Origin: Carallia brachiata
Lineage: Eukaryota; Streptophyta; Magnoliopsida; Malpighiales; Rhizophoraceae
Length of the DNA: 64,000 nt
Assembly: GCA_021464245.1 (NCBI GenBank)
Contig: JADCRB010000001.1
Coordinates: 877,169-941,168, forward strand
Direction: 5' to 3'
The notes under the pieces are model-generated. The model was given only the letters and a program-made list of their open reading frames with translations. It was not told the origin of the DNA and did not search any database. Below, one piece after another: positions 1-10,765 of the stretch (within the stretch, counting starts at the first letter, position 1; each line of letters begins with the position of its first letter). A program made the position numbers and the translations under genes.

Positions 1-108
1 TATCTCCTGCTTTTTGTTTAAATCATGTGTTTGATCTTATCAAAAGGGATGTAAAATGCTTTTCATATGCTTAATAAAAGAAGCATCTTCTTTTGCTTTA
101 AAATAAGG

Positions 109-134
109 AATAAAATAAAATAAAATAAAATAAA
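109..134. repeat. (TAAAA)n microsatellite
   Basis: About five tandem units of TAAAA lie just left of the Copia insertion. Nothing else is recognisable in the first 230 bases. Confidence 0.85.
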
Positions 135-235
135 CATAAGCATAAGTTATGCTGTCACAGTCGAATTCCATATTGCACTCAAATGGGCAGTTAAGGTTTC
201 CCTTATAATAAAGAGCAAAAAAATGCTATTGATAT

Positions 236-712
236 TGTTGTTGATATTGGTGCTGTTAGCTTTGCTCTTTAGCTGCTGTAAACAAAGTTCATTTTTTTGG
301 TTTCTCTCCAAGCATCCAAGGTTCAGTTAAGTTAGTTAACATGGCTGTTGGAAGATGATATAAGCTGATGTTAGTTTACTTAGCTGTGTAATTTTGCTGT
401 AATGATGAAACATTTTGAACTTAAGTTTTGAAATTTGAATTTGAATGCTGTCTTTTCTGTTAACTAGCAGTTACAAACCCTTCTGCAGATTTCTTTTGAA
501 ATCTGAAATGTAATGCCAATTCTATATAAAAAGCTTAATGATGAATATGAAAAATAGGTTGAGTTTTCTCCTCAAATTGGCTCACATACTCTCTCTTTTC
601 CTTTGTTTTTTTTTTTTCTGCTACCTACTGCACAGAACATGAGTTTCTGTTCTTAGAAATTAAGTGCAGAAACATACCTGATAAACAATAGAAACATACC
701 TGAAAAACAACA
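236..712 (+). repeat. 5' LTR of the Copia element
   Basis: 477 bp, matching 2272-2749 almost base for base. It contains a TATA-like TATATAAA at 523-530, a plausible core promoter for element transcription, and a long T tract near 608. The left border is set by the GATAT duplication. Confidence 0.95.
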
Positions 713-713
713 G

Positions 714-725
714 TGGTATCAGAGC
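714..725 (+). other. Primer-binding site (initiator tRNA-Met type)
   Basis: TGGTATCAGAGC one base after the 5' LTR is the usual PBS of plant Copia elements, complementary to the 3' end of initiator tRNA-Met. Confidence 0.9.
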
Positions 726-852
726 TTTCTTAGATCTTGAGAGACCTGAGAGTGAAGAAAAATAGTTTGAGTGAAACACAATTGAACCTGAGAGAAAAAG
801 AAATAAGAAAAACCAAAAGAGAACCACATAATAGCTATAGCAGTACCTAATC

Positions 853-1759
853 ATGGCATCACTCAAATTCTCTCCACCTCCACCTCCAAAGTTCTCTGGA
901 GAAAATTATCTCCAGTGGACTGTGATGATGAAAGCTTATTTGAAAGCTTTTGACTTATGGGAAGTTACAGAGAAAGGATGAGAAGCACCACCACTTCCTG
1001 AAAATCCAACCTTAGCACAACTAAAGAACCATAGTGAGCAGACCTCCAAGCAATTCAAGGCACTAACTTGCATTCATTCATGTGTTACTTGAGGTGGGTG
1101 ATCTTCAACAGAATAATGGCTTGTGAGACAGCTCAGGAGGCATGGCAGGAACCGAAAGAAGAATATTCAGGGAGTGAAAAGTCAAGAAACATGCAGCTTT
1201 CGAACTTAAGAAGGGAATTTGAGCTTCTTAAGATGAAGGAAACAGAAAAAAAAAATATTGTGATAAACTACAAAAGTTGGTCAATCAATTCAGAATTCTC
1301 AGATGAGAGTTGTCAGATGCAAGCATTGTACAAAAGGTATTAGTGAGCATATCCGAAAGATTTGAATCTAAGATTGCTTCTCTTGAGAATTCAAGAGACT
1401 TAACTAAGATCTCTTTGGGTGAGCTGGTGAATGCTCTTCAAGCCCAAGAACAAAGAAGAATGATGAGAGAAGAAGAGACATCTACTGAGGCTGCTTTCCC
1501 AGCTAAGCACTCTAAAAAAAACCAACAAAAGAGAGAAGGAGGTAGCAGTACTATAGGTGGTCAGCAAATCCAACAACCATTCCCACATTGCAAAAAACCA
1601 AATCATCTTCCTAAATACTGCTGGTGGAGGCCTGACATTATATGTAGGAGCTGCAATGAGAAAGGACATAGGGAAAGAGTATGTCCTAAAAAGAAATCAG
1701 CAACACAAGACCAACAACAACAAGCTCAGGTGGTCAAAGATGATACAAAAGAACAATAA
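853..1759 (+). pseudogene. Copia gag remnant with zinc knuckle
   Basis: Translation from ATG 853 begins like Copia gag (MASLKFSPPP, then KFSGENYLQW, as in the DUF4219/UBN2 region). It meets an in-frame TGA at 979 and more stops near 1090. Similarity continues in a second frame (about 1090-1300) and a third (1310-1759). The third frame holds a CCHC zinc knuckle, CRSCNEKGHRERVC (C-x2-C-x4-H-x4-C), encoded near 1650-1690, and ends at a TAA just after 1755. The reading frame is therefore broken at least three times. This is direct from the sequence; the family is inferred from motifs. Confidence 0.85.
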
Positions 1760-2308
1760 GAGTTTCTATTTATGGCAAATGGAAGCACAACAACTGAAAA
1801 TTCAGAGAGTTGGCTTGTGGACAGTGGTTGTACTAACCACTTGTCACCAAATCTCTCAATGTTCAAAGACCTGGACAAGAGCTTCACATCCAAAATAAAG
1901 ATAGGCAATGGTGAATTTATACAAGTTCAAGGGAAAGGAACTGCTATTGTTCAAACACATGTAGGTACAAAGCTAATCACTGAAGTTCTTTATGTTCCTG
2001 ATGCTAATCAGAACTTGCTTAGTGTTGGTCAGCTCTTGGAGAAAACTTTTGCATTGGAATTTAGAAATAAATCATGTATTATCAATGACGCTGCTGGAAA
2101 GGAATTATTTAGTGTTCCAATGAAAGAAAAACACTTTCTTTTGAATTTGAAACAAGTTGAGAATGTTGCAATGCCAATCACTTTGAAAGAGAAGCAAGTA
2201 CCGTTTGATCTACCTGACACTGATAAAGGAGGAGCAAGCTGGAAATGCAAAGCAACAGCCCCAAAGAAGAGTGTTGTTGATATTGGTGCTGTTGGCTTTG
2301 CTCTTTAG
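1760..2308 (+). pseudogene. Copia aspartic protease region, pol truncated
   Basis: An open frame with a possible ATG at 1772 continues the gag zinc-knuckle frame after one stop codon. It encodes the retropepsin-type active site WLVDSGCTNH (Asp-Ser-Gly) and then the typical Copia stretches IKIGNG, VLYVPD and NLLSVGQL. It runs into the 3' LTR and stops at 2306-2308. The GAG-pre-integrase, integrase and RT domains expected next are missing, so pol is a truncated remnant. The protease motif itself looks undamaged. Confidence 0.85.
2263..2271 (+). other. Polypurine tract
   Basis: AAAGAAGAG directly abuts the 3' LTR start (TGTTGTTGAT) at 2272, the expected place for plus-strand priming. Confidence 0.7.
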
Positions 2309-2749
2309 CTGTTGTAAACAAAGTTCAGTTTTTTGGTTTCTCTCCAAGCATCCAAGGTTCAGTTAAGTTAGTTAACATGGCTGTTGGAAGATGATATAAG
2401 CTGATGTTAGTTTACTTAGCTGTGTAATTTTGCTGTAATGATGAAACATTTTGAACTTAAGTTTTGAAATTTGAATTTGAATGCTGTCTTTTCTGTTAAC
2501 TAGCAGTTACAAACCCTTCTGCAGATTTCTTTTGAAATCTGAAATGTAATGCCAATTCTATATAAAAAGCTTAATGATGAATATGAAAAATAGGTTGAGT
2601 TTTCTCCTCAAATTGGCTCACATACTCTCTCTTTTCCTTTGTTTTTTTTTTTTTCTGCTACCTACTGCACAGAACATGAGTTTCTGTTCTTAGAAATTAA
2701 GTGCAAAAACATACCTGATAAACAATAGAAACATACCTGAAAAACAACA
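2272..2749 (+). repeat. 3' LTR of the Copia element
   Basis: 478 bp, about 99 percent identical to the 5' LTR by manual comparison. The differences seen are three substitutions in the first 60 bp, one extra T in the T tract, and one A/G change near the 3' end. It is followed by the target duplication GATAT. Confidence 0.95.
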
Positions 2750-3028
2750 GATATTATAGTACCTTTTTAAGAACATTTAAATATAGAAATGAGTAATAAA
2801 ATCACATTTGACAGCATACCTAATAAGGTTTACTCTTTTTGTTTTTCGCTTTTTTTTATTATTTTGGATAACTATCAACACCTATTGCACTAGACAAAGA
2901 GGAGTTTTGTCTGAGTTAAAAATCATTAAGAAGAAAGACTTGAAAGGCAACTTTTTATTTATTTGTATCACGACGGCAGAGGAAGAAATAAGATTAATGT
3001 TAAATTTCATGATTTGAATAAATTTAGC

Positions 3029-3586
3029 TCATCCAAGAGCTTCCAAGGACTCATATGAAACGGCGTAGTACTTCTGCCAGTTCTCGAGTTTAGGCCAAAT
3101 CGCATCAATAGAAACCATGTCATTAGCCAAAACTTCTTCGCACAGCATTTCATCATCAAAAAAGGCTTTAGACACTTCGTGCAAACTCGCTTTGCCGCCG
3201 CCCACAAGCTCAGGCCTGAAGTCACGCACTGCCGCGTTAAAAGCATCAGCACACTGCTTAAGTGCATCCTTGAATTCCCCTGGCGTGCCTTTGTTGTTTA
3301 ATAACCCTGTAAAGTAATTGACCATTTTTTTGGTTTCTTTTGTGGCCAAGTCCAGGATAATGGTGGCTACGTCCTTGAGACTGGACGCTGATGAAAGGCT
3401 CGGAAAGGATTCTAAGAATTCCATGCACTGCTTGAAGTTATCGTCGTACTTGCACACTGTTGTCAGGAGTTGGAGGGTATGTGGAGATGGGGTCGCTCTT
3501 GCTGCGCCTGCTTGGGCAGATTGAAGGCTTATCAGAGAAAGAAGAACGGCTGACAACATCAAAATTCTTCTACCCAGAGAATCCAT
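3029..3586 (-). CDS. Plant invertase/pectin methylesterase inhibitor (PMEI-like)
   Basis: A single-exon gene of 185 aa, the usual length for the PMEI/invertase inhibitor family, which makes 1:1 complexes with pectin methylesterases in the wall or with acid invertases. A hydrophobic signal peptide covers residues about 8-26, ending SAQA, so the product should be secreted. The four family cysteines are present at about 45, 54, 112 and 149; the first pair is spaced C-x8-C. The C-terminal helical bundle motif around WPKLENWQKYY is intact. The start is the first ATG about 95 bp below a TATA box. The decayed copy at 4829-5380 is a tandem duplicate. The target enzyme (PME or invertase) cannot be told from sequence. 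Confidence 0.88.
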   Translation of the reverse strand: MDSLGRRILMLSAVLLSLISLQSAQAGAARATPSPHTLQLLTTVCKYDDNFKQCMEFLESFPSLSSASSLKDVATIILDLATKETKKMVNYFTGLLNNKGTPGEFKDALKQCADAFNAAVRDFRPELVGGGKASLHEVSKAFFDDEMLCEEVLANDMVSIDAIWPKLENWQKYYAVSYESLEALG

Positions 3587-3680
3587 TATTATATTTTAAG
3601 ATAATGACTTTGCTACAGTATTAGTACAGTGCCTACGGTTTTCTTTAATGTGAAATGAAATTCGTTGTTGATTTATATTA

Positions 3681-3690
3681 TTTATATATA
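3681..3690 (-). promoter_or_regulatory. TATA box of the PMEI-like gene
   Basis: TATATATAAA on the minus strand about 95 bp upstream of the start codon. Confidence 0.55.
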
Positions 3691-4828
3691 GGAGTGAAAG
3701 AAGCAAATTAGGGAAGGTCAATCGTATTTTTAAGAAATTCCCAATTCTAGCAGAGTATGGTCCGACCTGAAACTGCCACATTTACAGTTGGATTTAGATA
3801 TGCAATCCCTATTTTTTTTTCCCATTTAAAAAAGGGAAATGGTTAGTTTGAGATTTTTTTTCCCTTTTAAGATGATAAAAAGAGAAACTTGTGGATAATT
3901 TTTTATTTCTCTTTTATTTTTCTTAATTTGTGAATTAAGAAAAAGTCCACACGAGCAAATACAATGACATAGTTAAAGGAAAATAATAAGTTAAATTTTC
4001 CTCTCAACTGTGTATGTGTGTATTACTGTTAGACTAGTACGATATAAGAGTGTATTATATTTATTGAGAAGTGTTAACAAGACTTTTGTTACGGGATTCT
4101 CTAGGCCAATCTGATTTTTCCTTTGTTAGTCACTAGAGGCTTTAATTCAAGCAGCACCGTTACAGCACCCAATGATTTTGCACTTGAGAAGAATTAGGCT
4201 TGATGTAACACCTGCATAAATTTTTACAACGAATCTTACATTTTTTACAATAAACAACACAGGAATAAATGAAGGTGTTTTTTAGTTACAAAGAACAGGA
4301 GTGTCATTACAAAAACTTAAACGATCATTATATCGGACACAATTCTCAAACGCAAAATCATCCGGTACTGTAACTTTTTTTTTTAATTCAAGTAAATAGA
4401 ATTCAGAATAGCATAGATATCATTACAGCCCAATTAAGGAAAGTCATGATTAATAATTTGCGAATGGAGTTCCTACTATAGATTCTGAAATACATCCCAA
4501 TCGAGCTCGCATTTGAGAATTAATTATAGATTTTTTTTTGTACCTAGTACAGATACTGAGCTAAGAGCTCGGTAAATATGATATGTATATTACTTCTTTT
4601 CTTTTTTACAAAACTATAATCGACAACTAAATAGCTGTTATTCTAGAACACAATTTATAAATATCATATGAGATTCACAATAAAAAGTATTAGTTTAATG
4701 AGGTTGTGTACCTGCAATCTCGATTGCTATAACATTTCCCTTCTTTTTTTTTTTTGGCCCAAAGAAATCCCAATCTAGGATGAAATACAAAATTAAATGT
4801 TATGGTTCACGATTTGAATAAACATAGG
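3691..4828. other. Intergenic spacer between the PMEI-like pair
   Basis: AT-rich DNA with several A/T homopolymers and no supported coding region. Confidence 0.7.
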
Positions 4829-5380
4829 TCAGACAAGAGCTGCCAAAGACACATATGCAGCGGAGAAAAATTTTTTCCAGTTCTCAAGTTTCGGTTGGAT
4901 CAAATCAATGGAAACGAAGGCATTAATCAAATCTTTTTCACACAGAATTTCATCGTCAAAATTAGCTTTAGCCACAACGTCCAAGCTCGCCTTGCCACCC
5001 CCGATTAGCCCAGGCCTAATGAACTCACTCAATGCTGCAACAATCGGCACGCTGCTAATTAAGAGCTTGCTTGTATTGCGTTGGGGTGTCTTTGCTGTGG
5101 AACAAACCCGCAAAGAAATTGACCATTCTTTTGGTTTCGACTGTAACCAATTCTAGCACGGCAGTGGCTGCGTCCTTGAGACTGGATGCTGATGAAAGCC
5201 TTGGAATGGATTGCAAGAATTTCATGCATGACTTGAAGTCTTGGTCATGCTTGTACGCGGTTGTCAGGAGTTGGAGGGAAAATGGAGATGGTCCCGTGTC
5301 TGCGGCACTTACTGGGTAGATTGAAGGCTGAGAGATAGAAGAAACGTTGAGAATATCAAAATTCTACCTAGAGAATCCAT
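4829..5380 (-). pseudogene. Decayed tandem PMEI-like paralogue
   Basis: It aligns along its length with the gene at 3029-3586: it starts at 5380 with MDSLGRIL and keeps the C-terminal block with GGGKASLD, the late cysteine (EILCEK), and the PKLENWKK motif. The frame is lost soon after the signal peptide, where CAG-TAA replaces the intact copy's CAA-GCA and a frame change follows. A second frame change lies near 5080-5115, where the KQC cysteine block should be. No spliced model rescues these breaks. It is a dead tandem duplicate on the same strand, 1.2 kb from the intact copy. Confidence 0.85.
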
Positions 5381-6654
5381 TATAAATAAGATTTTGCTAA
5401 TGGTTACATATACATATAGTTTTACTATACTGTTTGACCTTACAAAGTAACAAAATAGTTATACAATTTATTCAATAATATTTAATAAGTTTTTTTTTTT
5501 TTAATTTCAATCATCCAACAAAAGATATATTGTTGACTATAAATTTAAGAATTCCAAATTTTTGTAGATCTTGCTTCTAGGCAAACATTCAAGCATTCAA
5601 GGTTGGTAGAAAATCATTTATTTCAAAATCTAATCTATGCGTGTTTAATCTTTTTAATTAAGTAGCAAATCCATAAGTTATTTTTGTTAATTTAATTCTA
5701 AACAAAGTAGGATTAGCAATTAATGAATACAATGTATGTTCTCATCTCGTTTGTCATATGCTAGTCTAGAACAGAGACAACAGACATGCTATGAAATGAA
5801 TCAAAGTTATACGATCCTAGGTGTCGTGCTTTGGTAGGTCTCCGTGAAATACAATCATAAAGATTTTACTGCAAACAAAGCAAATCTTAACAATCAATCA
5901 ATATGGATGTGATCCTAATTAAGTTAAGATTCTAATAATCAACCAATAATAAACAAAAATTTCAGTATTATTATAATATAATTGTCAGTATATAACATTT
6001 ATGCTGCACAAATAATAGGATTTTATTTTGATATAAATTTATTTATAAAATTCTTATTTTGATCCGAATTTAAATCTTAGAATTTCTAATTGTTGAAAAT
6101 CATAAGAATTAAATGAGAATAACAACAGGTAATTTTCAATCTCGACTTATATGTACGATAATTTTTATATTATACTTTTTTTATTAAAAAAGAAAACCAT
6201 AAGAATTAATTTTCGTACAATTTAATTCAATCTTTCAACATGAATGTCGAGGTTATATCAAAAGAAAAGGATAATACCATTCCTTGTGTGGTTAAAGTAA
6301 TAAAAGAGCTCATCCTAATACGAGAGATTATAAATTTGAATCTCTGTTAAATAAACTAGTCAAGCTAAACAGACACTCATCTTGCAAGTCGCAAACGGTG
6401 GCTGAAAAAGGGTAATTTAAATGGTATTTTACATAAGTTTTTACGTTTACTATAATAACAAACGAATTGGTGATAGAGGGTAATATTAGAATCGGGACTT
6501 TATTTTTCACCCCATTTTTTCAAAGGCTTAGAAACAACAGGGCCCCGAATCAATTGGACCTGGAGAAAGAAATGGGTTTGGTCATTTGTGGTCCGTCCGT
6601 CCCGCTTGCTTTGTCATTGTTCATTTGGTTTGGGGGAAATATCGCAAACGCTCC

Positions 6655-6675
6655 AAAACAAAACAAAACAAAACA
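6655..6675. repeat. (AAAAC)n microsatellite
   Basis: About four tandem units of AAAAC. Confidence 0.85.
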
Positions 6676-6712
6676 GAGTCAAATAATCCTCCGAAACTGG
6701 TCAGGGAGTCAA

Positions 6713-6736
6713 GCAGGCAGGCAGGCAGGCAGGCAG
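6713..6736. repeat. (GCAG)6 microsatellite
   Basis: Six perfect tandem GCAG units, a tetranucleotide repeat likely to vary in length. Confidence 0.9.
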
Positions 6737-7856
6737 CAGCCAAATGTCGTCGAAGAGTCCATTCCGTGTGGGTCCCCTGCCTAAAGTGGAATCGTAGAAA
6801 AATTTGCCTCCATACTCCTATCCCATTCCTATGTACGTACTCTCCAGTCTCCACCCACCCACCTGCGCACGTTCAAACTTAAAAACTCTCTGGTCTCAGG
6901 TCTCCACTCCTATTTCTTCGCCTTCTGTGGCACTTTTTCAGCCATCTTCATGTGACTTCTTTAATTTTGAAAGGAAAATGGAATCTTAACATAACTTTGA
7001 AAGTTGAGATTGGTCCAGGAGGAGGCTAGGCAGATAAAGATCCATGAATATTACCTCGACTATCTCTCAATTTTGGTACATTAATGCATAAGCTAGTCAT
7101 GATATTAATATTTTTTTTTCATTCTTTCGTTACATTTGAAAGTTAAGATTTGACTTCTTTATAATCATTATCATATCCTTAGATAATTGTTGTCAAATCT
7201 TAAAATTTTAACTTGAATGACTTGGTTTTTTTTTTTTTTTTTAGATCAACGGAATAATTTAATAAAATAAAATGTGAATTTAAGACTTACTCTAATGCAG
7301 TCAATCAGAATAAAAGATAAAAATTTATATAAAATATTATTTTAATCTCTATAACGCACAATTTGTTCATAGGGCTTTACTATATGAATAGAAATTTTAA
7401 CACATCCATTTATCTAAGACAATACTTCATAAATATATATTTGTTTAACGTGTATATCTTTATTCATCTACAAGTTGCAAATGTTAATCGGTAATTATCA
7501 TTTTTTTTTGGAAAAAAAAAAAAAAGAGTATATGCGTATGTATTTCTATGGAATTCATGACCATGAGGTGGGACCCTACCTAATCGATCAGACATTAACA
7601 AATGCAAAGCTGATTGAAGACCACAGAGTGTAGCATACTCCACAGAATCCCACCCCCGGGGAGTTGACTCGTTACACGCACGACTTCAACGCTGTCCTCT
7701 TGTCTCCGGCCTTTTTGTTTTTTTTTTTTTCACCTCCTTTAGTGGCGGCTTCTTGATTGAGCGATCGATCCATCGATAATTCGTTTCCATATCTCTTTCT
7801 ATCCAATATTTCTCTCACAAAATCAAAGAAATTAAAAAGGCTTCTCCAAGAAAAAG

Positions 7857-8973
7857 ATGGAGTCATCTGTCCAAGCCCTTCTCGCGGCCGCCGCTAGCTT
7901 CTTCGTCATAATAATAATCTTTGCCTTCTTCGTACTCCTCTGCAAACCCAACAAAACCCGCCACCGCCACCACCAAACCCGCGGCGGACTCACCGCCCGA
8001 ACCGTGCCGAACCCAGAACTGACCACCGTAACCATCGACGAGAGTGCCACTTTCGACCCCTCCCTCAACCGGGTCTCCATGGAAGAGCTCAAGATCTCCA
8101 CCAAGAACTTCTCCGCCAATTTAATCATCGGAGACGGCAGTTTCGGGCTCGTCTACAAAGCCCAGCTGTCCTCCGGCACCACCGTCGCCATCAAGAAGCT
8201 TGACCCCGACGCCTTCCAAGGCTATCGGGAGTTTCGCGCCGAGATGGAGACTTTGGCCAAGCTTCGTCACCGAAATATCGTCAAAATTCTCGGCTACTGT
8301 ATCTCGGGTTCCGACAGGGTCTTAATCTACGAGTTTATCGAGAAAGGCAGCCTCGACCAGTGGCTGCACGACACGTCGTCGTCGTCGTCCGACCCGGAGC
8401 ATTCCGTTAAGTTGCCGTTATCTTGGGGGACGAGGATCAAGGTTGTCAAGGGCGTGGCTAATGGGCTTGCTTATTTGCATGGGCTGGACACGCCCATCAT
8501 ACATAGGGACATCAAGGCAAGTAACGTCTGTTGGATTCGGACTTCGAGGCCCATATTGCTGATTTTGGGCTGGCCCGAAGAATTGACGGCTCTCACTCGC
8601 ACGTGTCAACGCAGGTGGCCGGCACCATGGGGTACATGCCGCCGGAGTACAAGGAAGGCGTCATGTTGGCGACGGTTAAGGCGGATGTTTACAGCTTCGG
8701 GATACTGATGTTCGAGATCGCCACCGGGGAAAGGCCCAATTTGCCGGTGGTGTTGGAGGGGAAGGAGGTGGGGCTGATTGATTGGGCTAGGAAAATGGGG
8801 CCCACAATCGCCATATGGAAATGCTGGATTCTGAAATGAAAAAAATGGAAGAAATAAGTGAAGACCAAGTCAAGGAGTACTTTAGAATCGCATTTTTGTG
8901 TACCAATGAGTTTATGAGAGAGAGGCCTGCAATGCTGGATGTTGTTGGCTTGTTTCATTCTCTTTCTATGTGA
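7857..8973 (+). pseudogene. Receptor-like Ser/Thr kinase with two 1-bp frameshifts
   Basis: It starts MESSVQALL, followed by a transmembrane helix (FFVIIIIFAFFVLL) and a juxtamembrane part with no extracellular domain. The kinase domain then runs: Gly-rich loop GDGSFGLVYKA, catalytic Lys in TVAIKKLD, catalytic loop IIHRDIKASN, IADFGLARR, APE-equivalent MPPEY, and subdomain IX DVYSFGILMFE. The order is complete but lies in three frames: frame 1 to about 8528, frame 2 to about 8800, frame 3 to TGA 8971-8973. Each change fits one missing base: one C in AACGTCTGTTGG and one base in AAATGGGGCCC. No intron signal explains them. The kinase resembles the LRR-RLK group of PSKR/EMS1 type. It may be a recent pseudogene or contain two assembly errors. 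Confidence 0.8.
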
Positions 8974-10002
8974 GTGGATTCCTTCCCATATTTGGCCTTT
9001 TTTTCTTTTTCCCAATTTTTAGCAGCACTGCAGCAATGTATGTATTTATTAATGTAGAGAGAGAGAGAGTCGGTGCTCGTCACAAACAATTTAGAGTACA
9101 CTATATAGCAATATTTATTATAGTACGGTAGGTATAAGATACTAGATGTAGAACAGCAAAGTAAATTTTTTATTTTCAATATTATTTACTTATGGCACAA
9201 AAAAAAATGTGATCGATCCTTGTTTCGGAAAGATGTTTCGGACATCTTTGTAAATATTACTAGTTAATATTTTCCTCAATTTTATTAGATGCTACTGTAC
9301 TCTTCAAAACTGTAGATGCTTATTTTTTTTGTGTGTGTCAGTGTGTACAATCTGTAAATCTTTTTTGATTTTTCTATTGATTACTTGTCTTTTTGTGCTC
9401 TATTACAATTGGAACCTAAAGTTTTGTTTTTTTATGACAAATAGTTTAAATTGAACCGTTTGGAATTAGGATATACCGTAATTATTCTTTTTTTTTTTAA
9501 TATCTTATTGGTGAAATTTGATTTTGTCGTATATATTCATAGTAAAGCACTAAAGCGTGGATTTAAAAAACGAAGGTATGTTGAATAACGTAACTTCCGA
9601 ATACATATATAATAAAGGAATTTAAGACTCACACACTTCATTCTTGATAAATAAAAAAACGAAATCTGGCATCAACAGTGTTATTTAATGGTAGAATTGT
9701 TATATTTTCAGTTAGATTTAAATTAAAAAAAAAAACCATGAAAATCTTAGCAAAATTTTAGTATGGAGTTCTCATTTAATTTTAATTTTCTTATTAATAG
9801 ATTTCGTCATTCAAAGAATGTTGGATTGAGTGATTCTTTTTATGACCAACAATAATATCTACGAATTTATAACTTAACGTTGTGCTTTGGACATAAATTT
9901 TCATTTCTTTGAGAACAAATGAGAATGAGGAGTATTGAATCTGAATTAATGCCAAAAAAACACATCAGATCATTAATCAAACTGTAATACAGGTTTATTT
10001 AG

Positions 10003-10071
10003 AACTTGGCATGCTAACATCCCAATTCCCTTTTTCTGATCATAACTTGGCATGCTAACATCCCAATTCCC
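10003..10071. repeat. 28-bp direct repeat, 41-bp period
   Basis: 10003-10030 and 10044-10071 are identical (both start AACTTGGCATGC and end CAATTCCC), separated by 13 bp. Confidence 0.95.
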
Positions 10072-10730
10072 AGGCATCGATTGCAGCGGCGTTCCCATAA
10101 TGTTGCGAATTGTAAAAGGACTGTCAGCCCAACGCGCAGTTCTCACTCCTCATCGGGTCAATAACCTGACCTACCGACAAAAGATTTGGGTTTTGAGACA
10201 ATTGCTTTGTCCTTTTATCAGGCCTACAAGGCCCGTCTAATATGTTGATCTATCAATTTTCAGTTTTGCGTTTTCTCTCGGGTTGGGCAGATTCAAACAT
10301 TCTCCACCTGTTTCAAGTTAGTGGGATTAAAAACTCTTATGGCTCGAATGAGGCCAGGCTCACAACAATCGTGGCTAGGGTCCTAGAGATGAAAAATAGC
10401 AAATAATAGATTGTTATAGACCAAAGCAAAAAAATAAATAAATAAACTAAAGAAAATAATAGATGGCTGAAAAAAATGTCCGGCTATGGTTCCGTTGGAT
10501 ATGAAAAGGAAAACCCATAACTCATGCGAGATCAGGCAATGACCAGACACATACATGACACCAAACTCTATTAAATTCTTCTATTATTTGCTACTTCATT
10601 ATGGTTTTTTTTTTTTTTCAGCACAGCAACTCAATTTTGTGTTGTTAGCTGTTGCTTCTTTTAAGTGTCTGACAATTGTTCAGTGGGGGAAACTGGAGCC
10701 TTGTAGCCAATGAAAGGCTTAGCATTAATT

Positions 10731-10765
10731 AATTTATTTATTTATTTATTTATTTATTTATTTTG
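10731..10765. repeat. (TTTA)n microsatellite
   Basis: About eight tandem TTTA units. Confidence 0.9.

Larger units (their letters stand above)
236..2749 (+). mobile_element. Non-autonomous Copia LTR retrotransposon (gag-protease only)
   Basis: Two near-identical direct LTRs (236-712 and 2272-2749) start TG and end CA, and the whole insertion is flanked by the 5-bp direct repeat GATAT (231-235 and 2750-2754), so both borders are exact. A primer-binding site complementary to initiator tRNA-Met follows the left LTR and a purine run precedes the right one. The 1.56-kb interior carries only gag-like and aspartic-protease-like coding sequence; integrase, reverse transcriptase and RNase H are absent. 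Gag is broken by stops and frame changes. By eye the LTRs differ by four substitutions and one T-tract indel, which means a recent insertion. With no polymerase it must have used enzymes of an autonomous relative. Confidence 0.95.
5381..7856. other. Intergenic, no gene seen
   Basis: AT-rich sequence with microsatellites at 6655-6675 and 6713-6736. The stretch 6520-6990 is richer in GC and C/T runs and could hold an untranslated leader or promoter, but no conserved protein is recognisable. Confidence 0.6.

Noticed and set aside
7672..8128. Minus-strand open frames across the receptor kinase 5' region
   Set aside because: They mirror the real plus-strand kinase frame and match no family.
10052..10240. 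62-aa open frame
   Set aside because: No recognisable domain; it starts inside a 28-bp direct repeat.
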